A stretch of DNA of 64,000 nucleotides from Calonectria ilicicola (lineage: Eukaryota > Ascomycota > Sordariomycetes > Hypocreales > Nectriaceae). The position numbers were made by a program, and so were the translations under genes. The notes under the pieces are model-generated. The model was given only the letters and a program-made list of their open reading frames with translations, made no database searches and had not been told where the DNA came from. Where the stretch lies: NCBI GenBank assembly GCA_020809705.1, contig CP085831.1, forward strand, positions 4,526,001 through 4,590,000, given 5' to 3'. Shown here piece after piece: positions 53,254 to 64,000 of this stretch; the first letter of the stretch is position 1; the number at the start of each line of letters is the position of its first letter.

Positions 53254-55770
53254 TTACTCAAACTCTGCGGACATAAACTCCAGCGTCGGGTCCCAACACG
53301 GAAGAAACGATCCCATCAACATTGGTTCAGACTCCAGGTCTCCAAAGTTGAGGGGAAAGTTGTGATCGGCAAAATCTCTAGGCAAGTCGGGAAAAGTTGA
53401 TTGTATCGTCTCCTGACTTTCCATAGGAGGGTGAGGCAAGTTATCTGAACCAACATCCTTGCCTAGTATCATTGTTAGAACATACATCAATATTTTGAGT
53501 ATCAGTTAAACTCACTTGCTTGTTTAGCAATCACAATGTCATGGAGCTTAAGGATAATTTCTATCGACTTTCGACCAGATGGGCTGACCAAGGCAAGGCT
53601 CTGCAAAACCGCCTGGCACTGCTTCCACGACTCAGAAACATCTGTCTCAGACAAAGACTCCCACAGAGGTTTTGATAAACGTGCAGAGATTAGTACGAGC
53701 CCAGACGTACACGCGTCTACTTCGGTCAGCCTAACGTGGACATAATCTCAGGCATGTCTGTATAATACTCACATAATCCATTCCACCACCATGCGTCCGA
53801 GGCATTAGATGTGTGTGTATTGTAGATGAGTTTTATCAAATTGATTGCTGCAGACACGCAGGACCTAGCGCATTGGAGCTCGAATGATGACATCAGTGCG
53901 TTTGTGGATTCCCCAACTTGGGCAACGTGAACCGCACGAAACCCATTATCGATTGTGTTATCGTTTATTAAAAGGTGAGTGAATATCGGTCTGTATAGCA
54001 TGAGTTGTAGATACAGGAATCTAGATTCACAATTAGCATAATTCGTAAGTTAGCCTCATCATTCTTATCCTCACCTTCCATGTAGTACATTCCTCTGTAT
54101 ACTAAGAATTATTTTAACTTCCTCGGGAATCGTATTTTCTAGCGCTGGATTCTTCCATGACAAAAAGTTTGGAAGGGAGCTCTCGAAAGCGTCAAGCTGT
54201 GTGTTGAGTTCCATAATACTGTCTAGACTGGGTGGTGGACGAGTGACCGAGGAAGAAAGCTCCCCGCTACCAGAAGCCTGGCTCTGCCAAGTTTGATAGA
54301 CCTTGCTGAGAATACCTTCGAGAATTTTGCTAAGTCGTATGCTCTCTATACTAAACTGAAATTTAAGCCTTTCGGATTCTGATTCCGTTGCACCATCGTC
54401 CACATGGGCAAAAGGTAAAATAGAGAGGTTGGATGTCATGTTTGGCCGACCAAATATCATGCTCACCAACCTTCACGACCATCGTTAGTTTTGCGAAAAA
54501 TTCTGCCTTCAGGTTTTGGGTCACTCACATGTCCATAACCACACACCCATGCCAAGTCCGTCGTCGAACTTCCTTTTCTCGAACACCCCACCACTTATGA
54601 TTGATATCTGTGTGCAGCCCAAGACCCTGCGCAACACGACAGGCAACGCCGACAGCGTTCCAGCACCTATTAGGGAAAGCGGTTCCCTGTAAAACGAGAG
54701 CAACAAGAAGAAGCGATTGAACGACGCTAATGTTGTTTGTATCCAAGAGATCAAGGCCAATATGCATTTTAGCACGGTTAAAGAAGAGCTCAATAGCAGC
54801 AGGCTTTTCGGAATGCTCTAGGTCTGAAAACGTGCAACCTAATGCGAATATCGCATTAAGTGCGCAGTGAAATACGCCCGTATTAGGGCCTCCAAGCGGG
54901 CTCCCGAGGCCAAGACCGCGATACTCATTATTAGCGGTCTCGGGCTCAGTGCCTGGCTGCCACAGATATCGGTAACCGCTCTCAAAAGCTTCACGGTCAA
55001 AAAATGGGTACAGATAGTAAACTCTGTCGAAGTATCTCTGTACGAGGTGATCTGCTAATGGCCGAGGCGGGAGAAGAAAATTCGCCAAATTGGAAAAAGC
55101 AAGCAATGTACTGCTCGTTCTATTATCCGGATCTGAGGATGGTTCCTTTGTTAGATTTGACCCCATAGGACCATATGCCTCGTTAATGAAGGAAATGGCA
55201 GATGATCCGCCATAGAATTCTCTATTGCCGGTGAAGGAGCCGTGCAAAACATCTTCTGAAAGCATAGTGCCCATGGCAGTGACTCCACTTGTGCTTTTAG
55301 ACGACTCAATTTGGGTATGAGAAGTGGTGGAAGTCCCGCTCTGGCATTGACCAAGTTCCGAGCCTAGGCTGATGGCCGGACTGGAGGTTTCTGTTTGTGG
55401 CATGGGGACATTTTCGCTTTGAACCTGACCTTGCGCTTGCACACATGGATCCAAAAGTGCTGAAGGCGTTGTGGTCTGTTGGGAGGAACAGGCCTGTTCG
55501 AGTTCACGTATTCTCTCATGGAGAGACTTTGTGTAGCTGGGCAGGTTAATATGAGACCTATTGGTACATGACTATTGGTACTTACTCATCCTTACATGCC
55601 GTTCGAGCATTCTCTGTTGAATAAATACACTGCTCTAAAGCGAGGCCACGGTGCTGACAGGTCGAACAGATGGGTTTACCACCATCACATCGAGATTTGC
55701 GGTATCTGCAGGGCTCGCATGCTAGTGTCACTTTGCGACGTCGAAGGCGTGTACGAGGAGGAGGTGTCAT
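53254..55770 (-). CDS. Zn2Cys6 transcription factor, probable cluster regulator
   Basis: Exons 55770-55586, 55536-54529, 54470-54075, 54020-53773, 53716-53516 and 53462-53254 join to 748 residues. The N-terminal binuclear zinc cluster has cysteines at 18, 21, 28, 35, 38 and 48 (ACEPCRYRKSRCDGGKPIC then STC). A heptad-like helix follows in exon 2 (SLHERIRELEQ), the usual dimerisation element. The fungal-specific middle domain follows with the RTWHGCVVMDMLVSMIFGRP block completed by splicing. Later LYLQLMLYRPIF and AWWWNGLYACTSGL, again across an intron, fit the family. The C-terminus is acidic and proline-containing, a plausible activation region. Zn2Cys6 dimers read inverted CGG triplets with a fixed spacer, so this is the best candidate reader of the CGG-N7-CCG sites. 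Confidence 0.88.
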
Positions 55771-56727
55771 TGTGGACCCAGTTTCCTAGCGCGACAAGGG
55801 GACCGAAATTCAAAGAGGCTGGAATGTGAGTGGGAAAATCGAGCAACTTGGCTTTGGGTGCATACCGAAGTAATCACATACAAGCCAGATGCGCCTAGCT
55901 ATTCGCAATATGCTGTGGCACCAAGGAAGACGCGCGCAACTGTAATTAGTCTACGAAGAGAGACAAAGCCACAGCGCCCCCTCGAAATCCAGCCAAGAAA
56001 GAAAAACAAGGATTTCGAGTCTGGCCCACACAAACTAAATATTACCGACATGAGCGAAACATGGGGGTGACGCTAGCTCCTATTGGGATGTTAGATCCAC
56101 CCGGAAGACACGGATGCTTTAGAACAACTTCCCCAATTGGCCACCTTTTCGCAAAGAAACTTCAGTCCATTTGAAACCAGCCACCCAGCCGAGCCGGGAT
56201 TACCCAGGTCAGATGGGGTAAAATGAGGGGAACGGGTCGAGGGAAGTGACGCTTGGTTGAGAGTGAGGCGCCTCTTTGGGTATCAAGATTTCCTAATACT
56301 GCAGTTCGGGTGGTAAAAAAATATGACAGACACAAGACAACAACATCTAATATGATAATTGAGGCTGGGTTGATTCTAAAATTTAAGACTACAGCTTGTC
56401 ATCGCGTCAAACGACACAGCATTAAGTTACAAGCCTCGCCCGGGTCAGCCATTGTAGCTGGCAAGCGACAGTGTAGGGTAGTTAGTCCGTGTGTTTATCT
56501 TGGGTAAATTTATTTCACATTTGTACTCCGTACCATCAGGAGGAATCCAGGATCACTCACTACTGCACAGGCTGAATCCAATAATTGCACATTAAGCCCA
56601 ACACCTTTGCTTTATTATTATTAGACCCGCCTTTAATAAATTATATACAAACCTTGGTTGTTAATATTGCATCACATCCAGACTTCCTACGCATAGCCGT
56701 GTCTCTATAAATGCTAATCACACTGTG
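55771..56727. other. intergenic, no gene supported
   Basis: Promoter region of the Zn2Cys6 gene. Short frames at 55858-56507 have no motif. Confidence 0.5.
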
Positions 56728-56742
56728 TCGGGTGCGTCCCGA
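56728..56742. promoter_or_regulatory. operator-like site TCGG-N7-CCGA, distal
   Basis: TCGGGTGCGTCCCGA, exact fit to the cluster consensus but 958 bp from the nearest start codon (the Zn2Cys6 gene, minus strand). Confidence 0.45.
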
Positions 56743-57237
56743 CGGTCGGCCCCTGTCACGGGTTGGTTCCGACAATGAGAGCCCGTGCACAGTAATTGTC
56801 AATAGATTGCCCGCAGGGTCAAGGTGAGCCGAGGCATCCAAGCAAACCTGTCCCAAGGTGCTTACGCCTCGGGGTACTTACTATTATTAGTCTTGATTAA
56901 CACAGTATTTATGCGAGATGTGTACATTGACCATAAAGCCGCGATGAAGATAGTAGAAGGGTCTCGCTACGCTCAACTAATATGTACATTGTGTGTTTTC
57001 ATATTCGACATCGAAATTCTAACTGGTAATGCAGAGAATATCATTCGAGTTTTTGGTTTGTGCAATTTTAAATTTTCTGTTTGGATAACCTTCCTTGACT
57101 TTTGAGCCTTTGTCTCTTCTACCTGTTGACACAAGCCCGCTTTTGTGATGTCATCTCAGCCATCCCCTGCAGACTCTGGAAAAGAGGGCATCAGATGCCG
57201 AAAGTCTTCTAGCTTGTTGTGATGACGAAAATGAGGC
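56743..57237. other. intergenic, no gene supported
   Basis: A frame at 56824-57105 contains a hydrophobic stretch but no family resemblance. Confidence 0.45.
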
Positions 57238-58302
57238 CTAAAGACAAACTAAATCTCCTCCCCATCTACATTCGGCAGCTTCCAAGCAATCCGTGATTTT
57301 TCTGACCGCCTGGTTGTCTCCCTCTTTGCTCCCAGCAAGTTCCTCATCTACCCATCCCCTTGTCCACCCACCTGCAAAATCAATGAGCCAAGCATCATCA
57401 CGCTGATCAATGATTATGTTGGAGGTTTTACCATCTCCCCAGACTACCCCGACCTGGTGCAGCTGCTCTACAGTCTCGCGTATTTGGTCTGTCCACTTTT
57501 GTCTTGTCTCTGTTGACACAGTTGAGAGATCCACATCGCGCAAAGTCCCACCACGCGTAGAGGATGGAATCCCATCACGCAATAGCCCTATTATGGCTCC
57601 TGAATCGGCATGTATTACGTAGCCTCGAAGACTTGGAACACGAACACGCCCGCTGGTGCATGCTTTGTGAATTTTTTGCTGGCTGATCAGCTCTTGTTCG
57701 AGGTTTGGGTCTTGAAGACCTGAGCTCTGCGCCTTGCAAAGCAAAGTTTGTGATCTGACTTCGACTTTGCTAACAGTACCATTCCCGGTGACAAAAGTTT
57801 CCTTGATGAGGACCTCCTTGGATGAGAATCGAGGGATCTTTGTGTCGGCTTGAAATTCGCTCTCGAAATCAGGATCCGGCCCATTATTTGGGAGCGAAAC
57901 TGTTTAGTCTTCGGAAATGGGGAAAATGACAGCCTTGCCGTCAATGGTCTGGAGTCGAAAATTGGGTGTTGCAGGATAAAGAAGTGAGTGCAAGTCTTGT
58001 TCATTCGCCTTGGACGGAGGAAAGCCTGGGGCTACCCGCGACAAAGGAGTCTTTCCAACTTCAAGGATAACGTCCGTGACTTCATCCACAAGACGCTCAT
58101 AGTCCTCGTCATTGGCGGTGACAGCTTCACCCGGGAGATCGATCAACCGATCTTCTGTGGCGTTGCGGGGTTTGGAAGAGCTCGCAAAGAGAGAGATGGT
58201 GATGTGTTTGCCATTGTACTCAAACGCGATGTCGGCACTTTGATCATCGCCGGCGTTGATTTCGCGTATTTGTAACTCGGTGGTATCACCGTGGTGACTC
58301 AT
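57238..58302 (-). pseudogene. kinase-like protein gene interrupted by one stop
   Basis: A single reading frame of about 355 codons starting MSHHGDTTELQIREI is interrupted once, by TAA at 57904-57906, and continues in the same frame to 57238. The C-terminal half has kinase-like features: LHQVGVVWGDGKTSNIIID (catalytic-loop equivalent with Asp, Lys and Asn) and DDAWLIDFAGGW (DFG equivalent). It belongs to the divergent fungal kinase-like proteins often found near HET genes. The glycine-rich loop part is not obvious. No intron can remove the stop: the only donor just upstream (GTCATT) would make an intron of about 31 nt. The stop is one C-to-T change from CAA. Either a recent pseudogene, a sequencing error or a stop-codon readthrough case. 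Confidence 0.65.
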
Positions 58303-59239
58303 GGCTTTAACTTTACGGTGAATCTGGTAAAGTGGTGTAATCGGAAGGTGATATGAAAGTATCAGGCAATGTTCTAGGAGAATTTGAATTGATCGTAGAG
58401 AGGTCCATATGCCGGTGAATAGCCAAATATTCTGAGGTGAGAGGTAATGATTCATTGCCAACCTCAACGCTATCTATTCCTTGTCACGTGATGGGCCCCT
58501 TTCATTCTCTGAATCTGGCACTTGTGTTTACAATGTCAGGTGTTTCTCATTAGAATGCCTAGTAAAACGTTCGAGGCTTCGTTTTATCCCATAGCTTCGT
58601 TATAAGACAAGCGTAGTAGTACTCGGACCAATCAGCAGGACTCAGTATGCAGAAATAAAGATTGCCGCCACCGGGAGCTTGGCAGCGCATGGACATGCTG
58701 CTTGTGTGAAAATGGGCCCAACCGTTATGGGCGTTGCGTCTTTGCCCGAGTTGTCAACCTAGAAACAAACCATGTTGTCAACCCTGCATATTCAGATAGA
58801 GACTGGTAAATGGGCAGCATAGGATCTCCCCTATGTATTACCAAAGCAGTCCGAAACTTGTACTGTGCTAATCCGACAGATCTCCCTCTGCCAGCCTTTT
58901 TGAATATTGCATCACACAGTCAGGTTTATTTCAATTATTAGCACGAACATTGCTGGTCAATAGGCTGGCGGGTTGCAAAGTGGGTGCAACTAAGGAATTC
59001 AAAGCAGTGCATCGCTTAGTCAGGCTACTTTAAGCCGCAGCAAAAATAGCGGACGCGTTCTATTTGCTCGCCAAATTTAGGCTACAATTACATAATTTTA
59101 CAGCTGAAACCAAAAAGAGGGGTTTCAGGATTGGTGAATCAAAAACGAGGGATATCATCAAAAACCAATCCAAACCTATCAACAAACATCAATTTGCGGA
59201 CCGAACAGGAAGAGAGACTCCACAAGCCAATCAGCAGCC
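58303..59239. other. intergenic, no gene supported
   Basis: Divergent promoters of the kinase-like relic and the HET gene; nothing else recognised. Confidence 0.5.
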
Positions 59240-61120
59240 ATGGCGGATCAACATCAGGCCCCACCCGACCAGACCTACCCTGGACCAGTCTTGGCATCTG
59301 AACATCACATTCGTCTCGTCTCGCTTCAGCCCGGATCTGATGAGTCAATTAGATGCGAGTTGATAACCACAGATCTGGATGCGGCGCCGGCATATGAGGC
59401 ATTGTCATATACATGGGGAGACCCTTTGGATCGCCAAGCCATTCAGATCACAACGGCGACACCAGCGGAGCAAATAGAATTCTTGGTCACTTCAAATTGT
59501 TTCTCTGCCCTTCACCATCTTCGCCAAAATGACAAGCCACGGCTGCTTTGGATTGATGCATTGTGCATCGACCAATCTAACCTTTTAGAGAGAAATCATC
59601 AGGTGACACTCATGTCAAGGATCTACTCCCAAGCCGCTGAGGTAGTGATTTACCTAGGCGAGAGTGCACAAAACAGCGATATGGCAATTGACTTCATAAT
59701 GGATTGTGACAACCCAAGCTTTGAAACCACATCATTAAGCTATCCAAAATCTGAGTTGCTCGTACAAGCTCTCAGAAGCTTCTTCCACAGGCCATGGTTC
59801 ACTAGAGTGTGGGTTATTCAGGAAGTTGTGCTATCAAACAGTGGGGTTGTCTATTGTGGAAGTCGAAGTTTGCCTTGGTCTGCAATCAAGAACTTCAAAG
59901 AGTGGAATCAAAACAAGGATTGGCTCACCAAAGTTCCATTTGTTGTCTCCACATCAAAGAAGTCTCTCATCAAGTTCGATATCGGAAGCTCGATGCTCAA
60001 AGCTCTAGTCGACTCAAGACACTGCGATGCAACAAACCCACGCGATAAGATATACAGCCTTCTCCCGTTGTTCCACATCTTCGAGGAACGATTAAGCATT
60101 GTACCCAAATACGGAGACACGGTAGCCAAGGTGTACATGGACTGCGCCACGGCCTTAATATCTCAACAAGGATTGAGCATTCTTAACGCTGTCCAAGGGA
60201 GGTCAAGAACTGAAAACCTCCCATCTTGGGTTCCAGACTGGAGTATTCCACCGCAGCGAACTGTTCTCGGCGCAGTGGAGCGCATTGCGATGAAAATTCC
60301 CTTCGACCCCAACGGAGCAGCAGAGACTCTACAAGGACCTCGGGTAATGCTCAGGAAATCACTTGACCCCAGTGTCAATGACACTGGCGCAATTCTTCGC
60401 ATGTTTGGGTGTCTGTATGACGAAGTGGCCAAGATGGGATCTGTATATATTGCTGGGAAAGGCATATTTCCTCTCCGCGAGTGGATGGGTTTTATGATTG
60501 AAGAGGTAGTCATCAATGTCCACGGCCCAAGGAAGTTGTCCTGGGATGGTCACGATTGGTACCTGGAGAAGGAATTTCACCTTGTAATAGGAGCCGCTGG
60601 GTATGAATATCAATATGCTATCCAAGAATTCGTCGAGGATGAGGAAGAAGCTGGGAAAGAAATCACAGATCCTCCCATCGATGATCCAGACAATCGGGTT
60701 ATACCTAAAGTGAGCTGGGAAGCGGAAGTTCATAAAGTGGCTCTCCAAATGGATCACGAAAATCTCCTGCAAGGCGGCAGCTTGCTACACAGAGATATTC
60801 CGTTCCATGACGCAGGAAGAACCATGCCTTACAGTTATATGCGCTACGTCCAGGACGTCCTCCGCAATTGCCATTCTCGACGCTTCTTTATTACTAAGAA
60901 GGGATTGATGGGTATTGCTCCGGCCGAGACTAGTGTTGGTGATCACGTCTGCATGTTGGTGGGAACTACGATGCCATTCATCCTGCGAGAAACACGGGAG
61001 GGTCCGTATCGCCAAAACTTGAAGCAGTATCAGTTGGTGGGAGAATGCTACATGGAGTCGAAGGTGATGAAAGATTTAAAGTACACACCCGGTACAATTG
61101 AACAGATTGAGATTGTATAG
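59240..61120 (+). CDS. HET-domain (heterokaryon incompatibility) protein
   Basis: Intronless, 626 residues. The HET domain occupies about residues 50-190 with its three classical blocks: AYEALSYTWGDP, LLWIDALCIDQSNLLERNHQVTLM and the WFTRVWVIQEV segment. It ends in the generic second-half layout of these proteins (DPRDKIYSLL-like DKIYSLLPLF, then the C-terminal GDHVCMLVGTTMPFILRE). HET proteins trigger cell death after fusion of incompatible hyphae; the C-terminal part normally decides partner specificity. No ankyrin, NACHT or WD repeats. The second half is complete, so the gene looks functional. Confidence 0.93.
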   Translation: MADQHQAPPDQTYPGPVLASEHHIRLVSLQPGSDESIRCELITTDLDAAPAYEALSYTWGDPLDRQAIQITTATPAEQIEFLVTSNCFSALHHLRQNDKPRLLWIDALCIDQSNLLERNHQVTLMSRIYSQAAEVVIYLGESAQNSDMAIDFIMDCDNPSFETTSLSYPKSELLVQALRSFFHRPWFTRVWVIQEVVLSNSGVVYCGSRSLPWSAIKNFKEWNQNKDWLTKVPFVVSTSKKSLIKFDIGSSMLKALVDSRHCDATNPRDKIYSLLPLFHIFEERLSIVPKYGDTVAKVYMDCATALISQQGLSILNAVQGRSRTENLPSWVPDWSIPPQRTVLGAVERIAMKIPFDPNGAAETLQGPRVMLRKSLDPSVNDTGAILRMFGCLYDEVAKMGSVYIAGKGIFPLREWMGFMIEEVVINVHGPRKLSWDGHDWYLEKEFHLVIGAAGYEYQYAIQEFVEDEEEAGKEITDPPIDDPDNRVIPKVSWEAEVHKVALQMDHENLLQGGSLLHRDIPFHDAGRTMPYSYMRYVQDVLRNCHSRRFFITKKGLMGIAPAETSVGDHVCMLVGTTMPFILRETREGPYRQNLKQYQLVGECYMESKVMKDLKYTPGTIEQIEIV

Positions 61121-62814
61121 GCAATGGTGAAAGTGCATACAACCAAAGTATGACACTTGACCAAAGCTTGCATTTGACTGCACAGAATCTGCGGGAATTA
61201 ATTATCCGAACACTTCGATGGTCGATGGGGTGATGCACAGATTGTTTATTTGTATTTATGGATCCAAATGCCGATATTCGCATTCTGGTCCGAAATCCGA
61301 AATAGTACACCCTCAAAGACAGGGATCGGGATCTTGATTCAACGTGGTGTCAGTTGTACTTTTGAGACATGGGTATAGGCCGCTTCTGCAACAAGCCGGA
61401 CGTCGAATGCATAAGCCAAGGAAGGATGACCTTATTCTTTCTCGGTCGGAATAGCCAAACCTTGATTAGCGCAATTATATCGCGTAAGCAGGAGAAGGTT
61501 CTGATTTGAACATTACCATGGAAGGTATCGAAGATAATGAACACGGCAGAGCGGGAGATAAGTAAATGCTGGAGGTTGAGCTCTACTCGAAAGTTCCTAT
61601 CAGTGCTACCAGTGGAGATGAGAAATATCCTGCCTTTCGTGGTAATAAGCCAACCTCATCCTGGTTGCTTGTATACCATCAATATGTTTTACAAGTGGCG
61701 TGAGAACAGGGTTCGGCTTAGCCGTCGGGTTCAACCAATAGGATTCAACCATCGGATAGGAACCCGAGATGGCACTATTTCTATCCGATCCGCCCGATCC
61801 ATGTTGACCAAGATGTTAAGCTAAGTCGTGTCCAAGCATTGATTGTCAACACGTTAAAATGGAATTGAGAGATAGATCGCATGTCGCCTACAAGTTTCGC
61901 ACTCAAGAAATTGGATATAAAGGGTGAGCTGGAAGACGCCAATCCAAAAGACCTGCAAAAGTTCCGCTTTTCGAACGGGCGAAACGGACCTATTTCGTTT
62001 CCCCAAAGCGATTGTATGGCAAGCATAAAGTAGGCTTCGCGACAGAAATTTGGTTGTTGCGCCTATGGAGGTCGCTCTCGTCGAAATCTTACTGATTGTC
62101 TGTTATCAATCCCACGTGGCCCATGGATAAGACAAAATTGCACTTGCAGACACTGTTGTAGATAACTACGGTTTGCCTCTTGGGGTAATTACTGTATCAT
62201 CCCACACCATATTCATCGATTCATGGTGCCTTGTTCCTTGGGCATAGGCCTTGTTGTAATGCAAGGATCGCGGGGCACTTGGCATTAGGCACTGTAGCGA
62301 GTCGCGTGCTAAAGTCCAAACTTTGCACGAGACAGTTATGCCCTGCATCTAGCTACGGATTACGGATATCTTGCCCCAATGAGGACAAGACTTATCGGCC
62401 TAGTTTCTGACAGAAGTGATACAAGTAAGGTGAGACTGGTGTTAGCATGACGTACACTGCCACCAGGGCTTCAAGTAGGTTTGCGTGCCGGGGAGAACTG
62501 ATCTCGAACCCGAGACCCGCTGGCGAATGCAGTCTAATCGACTATCGCGTATTGGGCGATTGTATCCCACCTGCCTGTTGGTTCTTACTAGGATTGGTAA
62601 AGCTGCTTATCGCTGTTCTAGACCAGGGAGGTAGAGAAGTGGAATGAATTTGCGGGGGAATGAGGGAATGATCCTATTCGCTGCTCTGACAAGCTCGTTT
62701 TGATCCGTGGGATAAGGACTGCTACTTAATACCAATCCTAGTCCTGCTATCATGTCAAAATGCATTATTCACTCAGAATTCCTGTTCATTCTTCCGTTCT
62801 CAAATTGCATCATC
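61121..62814. other. intergenic; contains a tRNA-like relic
   Basis: No protein gene supported. On the minus strand at about 62489-62560 a GGGTTCGAGATC B-box-like segment and partly pairing flanks (GGTGGGA against TCTCCCC) resemble a decayed tRNA, but no regular cloverleaf forms. Confidence 0.4.
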
Positions 62815-64000
62815 ATGGATTCCGACGAGAAATCCCACGTGGAGGCTCCAAGCTTCGCTGACGCAAAGCTGGACAAGCAAGCCTCTGCAGCCGGGAGTAT
62901 ACGCCAGGGTACCATCACATACGAAAGCGAACTTCAACGTCGGCTCGGAAACCGCCAGATCCAACTCATTGCCATCGGTGGCTCGATCGGAACCGCCGTG
63001 TTCGTCTCCATCGGCACGGGCCTCGCTCGAGGCGGACCTGCAAGTCTGCTTCTAGCTTATACAATCTATTCCTGCATTGTCGGGCTTGTGAACAACTGCA
63101 TGGCTGAGATGGCTACATTTATGCCCGTGTCGGGAGCCTTTATCCGCATGGCTGGCCGCTGGGTTGATGAGTCTTTCGGGTTCATGGTTGGATGGAACTT
63201 CTTCCTCTACGAAGCTCTACTTATACCATTCGAAATCTCTGCGTTAAATGTCGTCTTGAAGTATTGGCGGGATGATATCCCCGTAGCGGCTGTTGTTTCG
63301 ACCTGCATTGTAACCTATGGGTGAGTTCTGGTCCCTCGTGCGCACAATGTTGAGCTTTGTCTGATGGCTATACCTAGCATCATCAATGTGGGTGCAGTCA
63401 GATGGTTTGGTGAGGCCGAGTTCTGGCTCTCGACGGGCAAAATCCTGCTCTTTTTTATTCTTTTCATGTTTACATTCATCACCATGGTCGGGGGCAACCC
63501 GAAACACGATGCATACGGATTCCGATACTGGAGTAGCCCTGGAGCGTTTGCCGAGCATATCACGACAGGCGACTTAGGCCGATTTGAGGGCTTCCTAGGG
63601 TCCTTGTGGATCGCCGCGTTTACCATTGTTGGTCCTGAATATGTTTCTATGATCGCAGGTGAAGCGAAGCTGCCCCGAACATACCTCAAAGCTGCATTCA
63701 AGACAACATACATTCGGTTTGGTATCTTCTTCATACTTTCGTCCATTTGCGTCGGTATCGTCATCCCGTATAATGACCCCTCCCTCGTGGGCATCATCAA
63801 TGGGACCAGTGGAGGTGCAGGAACCGGCGCAGCATCCCCCTACGTTATTGCCATGGGTAATTTGGGAATTGGCGTCTTGCCGCACATTGCAAATGCACTT
63901 CTGGTTTCCTCCATCTATTCGGCTGGAAACGCCTTTTGCTACTACGGCTCACGAAGTCTGTATGGCCTGGCCCTTGGGGGTCAAGCCCCAAGGTTTCTTC
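62815..64000 (+). CDS. amino-acid permease (dicarboxylic, Dip5-like), 3' truncated by window end
   Basis: Exons 62815-63320 and 63378 onward, open to the window edge; 375 residues visible of an expected 550 or so. APC-superfamily plasma-membrane transporter. The soluble N-terminus is followed by LQRRLGNRQIQLIAIGGSIG, the amino-acid permease signature, then about eight visible helices. The blocks WFGEAEFWLS, MVGGNPKHDAYGFRYW and VPYNDPSL-like IPYNDPSL are typical of the Dip5 glutamate/aspartate permease group. An upstream in-frame ATG at 62752 would add a hydrophobic 21-residue stretch not found in the family, so I start at MDSDEKSHVE. The intron is 57 nt with phase kept. Confidence 0.9.

Noticed and set aside
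56824..57105. 93-codon plus-strand frame with a hydrophobic stretch
   Set aside because: No recognisable family, no signal peptide at the true N-terminus, no splice support.
61709..61760. Several CGG and CCG triplets at 61.7 kb
   Set aside because: The inverted pair has a five-base spacer and no adjacent start codon; not the cluster operator.
62480..62570. Second tRNA-like sequence
   Set aside because: Acceptor-like flanks pair at six of seven positions with a mismatch and a wobble, but the D and anticodon arms do not form; at best a decayed tRNA.
1..64000. CRISPR arrays, IS elements, long terminal repeats, rRNA genes
   Set aside because: None seen on either strand; the sequence is a eukaryotic nuclear region with no recognisable intact transposon.

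Overview
The window is nuclear DNA of a filamentous ascomycete (Pezizomycotina; class not determinable from this sequence alone). The evidence is many short GT..AG introns of about 48-65 nt with CTAAC/CTGAC branch sites, fungus-restricted families (hydrophobins, CFEM-PTH11 receptor, HET, FarA-like and Zn2Cys6 regulators, long-chain alcohol oxidase), and an intron-containing tRNA-Gly. Exon joins below were made by hand from frame, splice sites and family conservation; no search or RNA data were available.

Layout. 0-4.9 kb: tRNA-Gly(GCC), then two tandem class I-type hydrophobin genes in duplicated ~1 kb units. 4.9-16 kb: CFEM-PTH11 receptor, F-box protein, nine-exon sugar transporter, a tiny secreted Cys-rich protein and a wax-synthase-like acyltransferase. 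16-33 kb is accessory in character: a fungal-N-domain/ankyrin protein, a decayed Cys-motif gene, a pair of unrecognised paralogues, an unknown protein, a multi-pass membrane protein, a mucin-like wall protein and a decayed ankyrin gene. A PIF1-type helicase follows.

35.2-55.8 kb is the centre of interest. It is a contiguous run: ACMSD-type amidohydrolase, lipocalin-like small protein, cytochrome P450, SDR, Baeyer-Villiger-type flavin monooxygenase, alpha/beta-hydrolase, long-chain alcohol oxidase, a FarA/CTF1-beta-like regulator without a visible zinc cluster, and a Zn2Cys6 regulator. No polyketide synthase, NRPS or terpene synthase is present, so I read it as a catabolic gene cluster. The enzymes fit a sub-terminal oxidation route (hydroxylate, oxidise to ketone, insert oxygen to ester, hydrolyse, oxidise the released alcohol) for a lipophilic substrate. 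Every enzyme gene in the run carries, about 135-230 bp before its start codon, a 15-bp inverted repeat NCGG-N7-CCGA. I found 12 copies in total, nine of them exact TCGG-N7-CCGA. I found none in the promoters of the flanking, unrelated genes that I checked. This looks like a cluster-specific operator for a Zn2Cys6 dimer.

55.8-64 kb: a nonsense-interrupted kinase-like gene, a HET-domain gene and the 5' part of a dicarboxylic amino-acid permease running off the window. Three decayed genes in the window are broken by TAA/TAG codons that are each one C-to-T change away from CAA/CAG.
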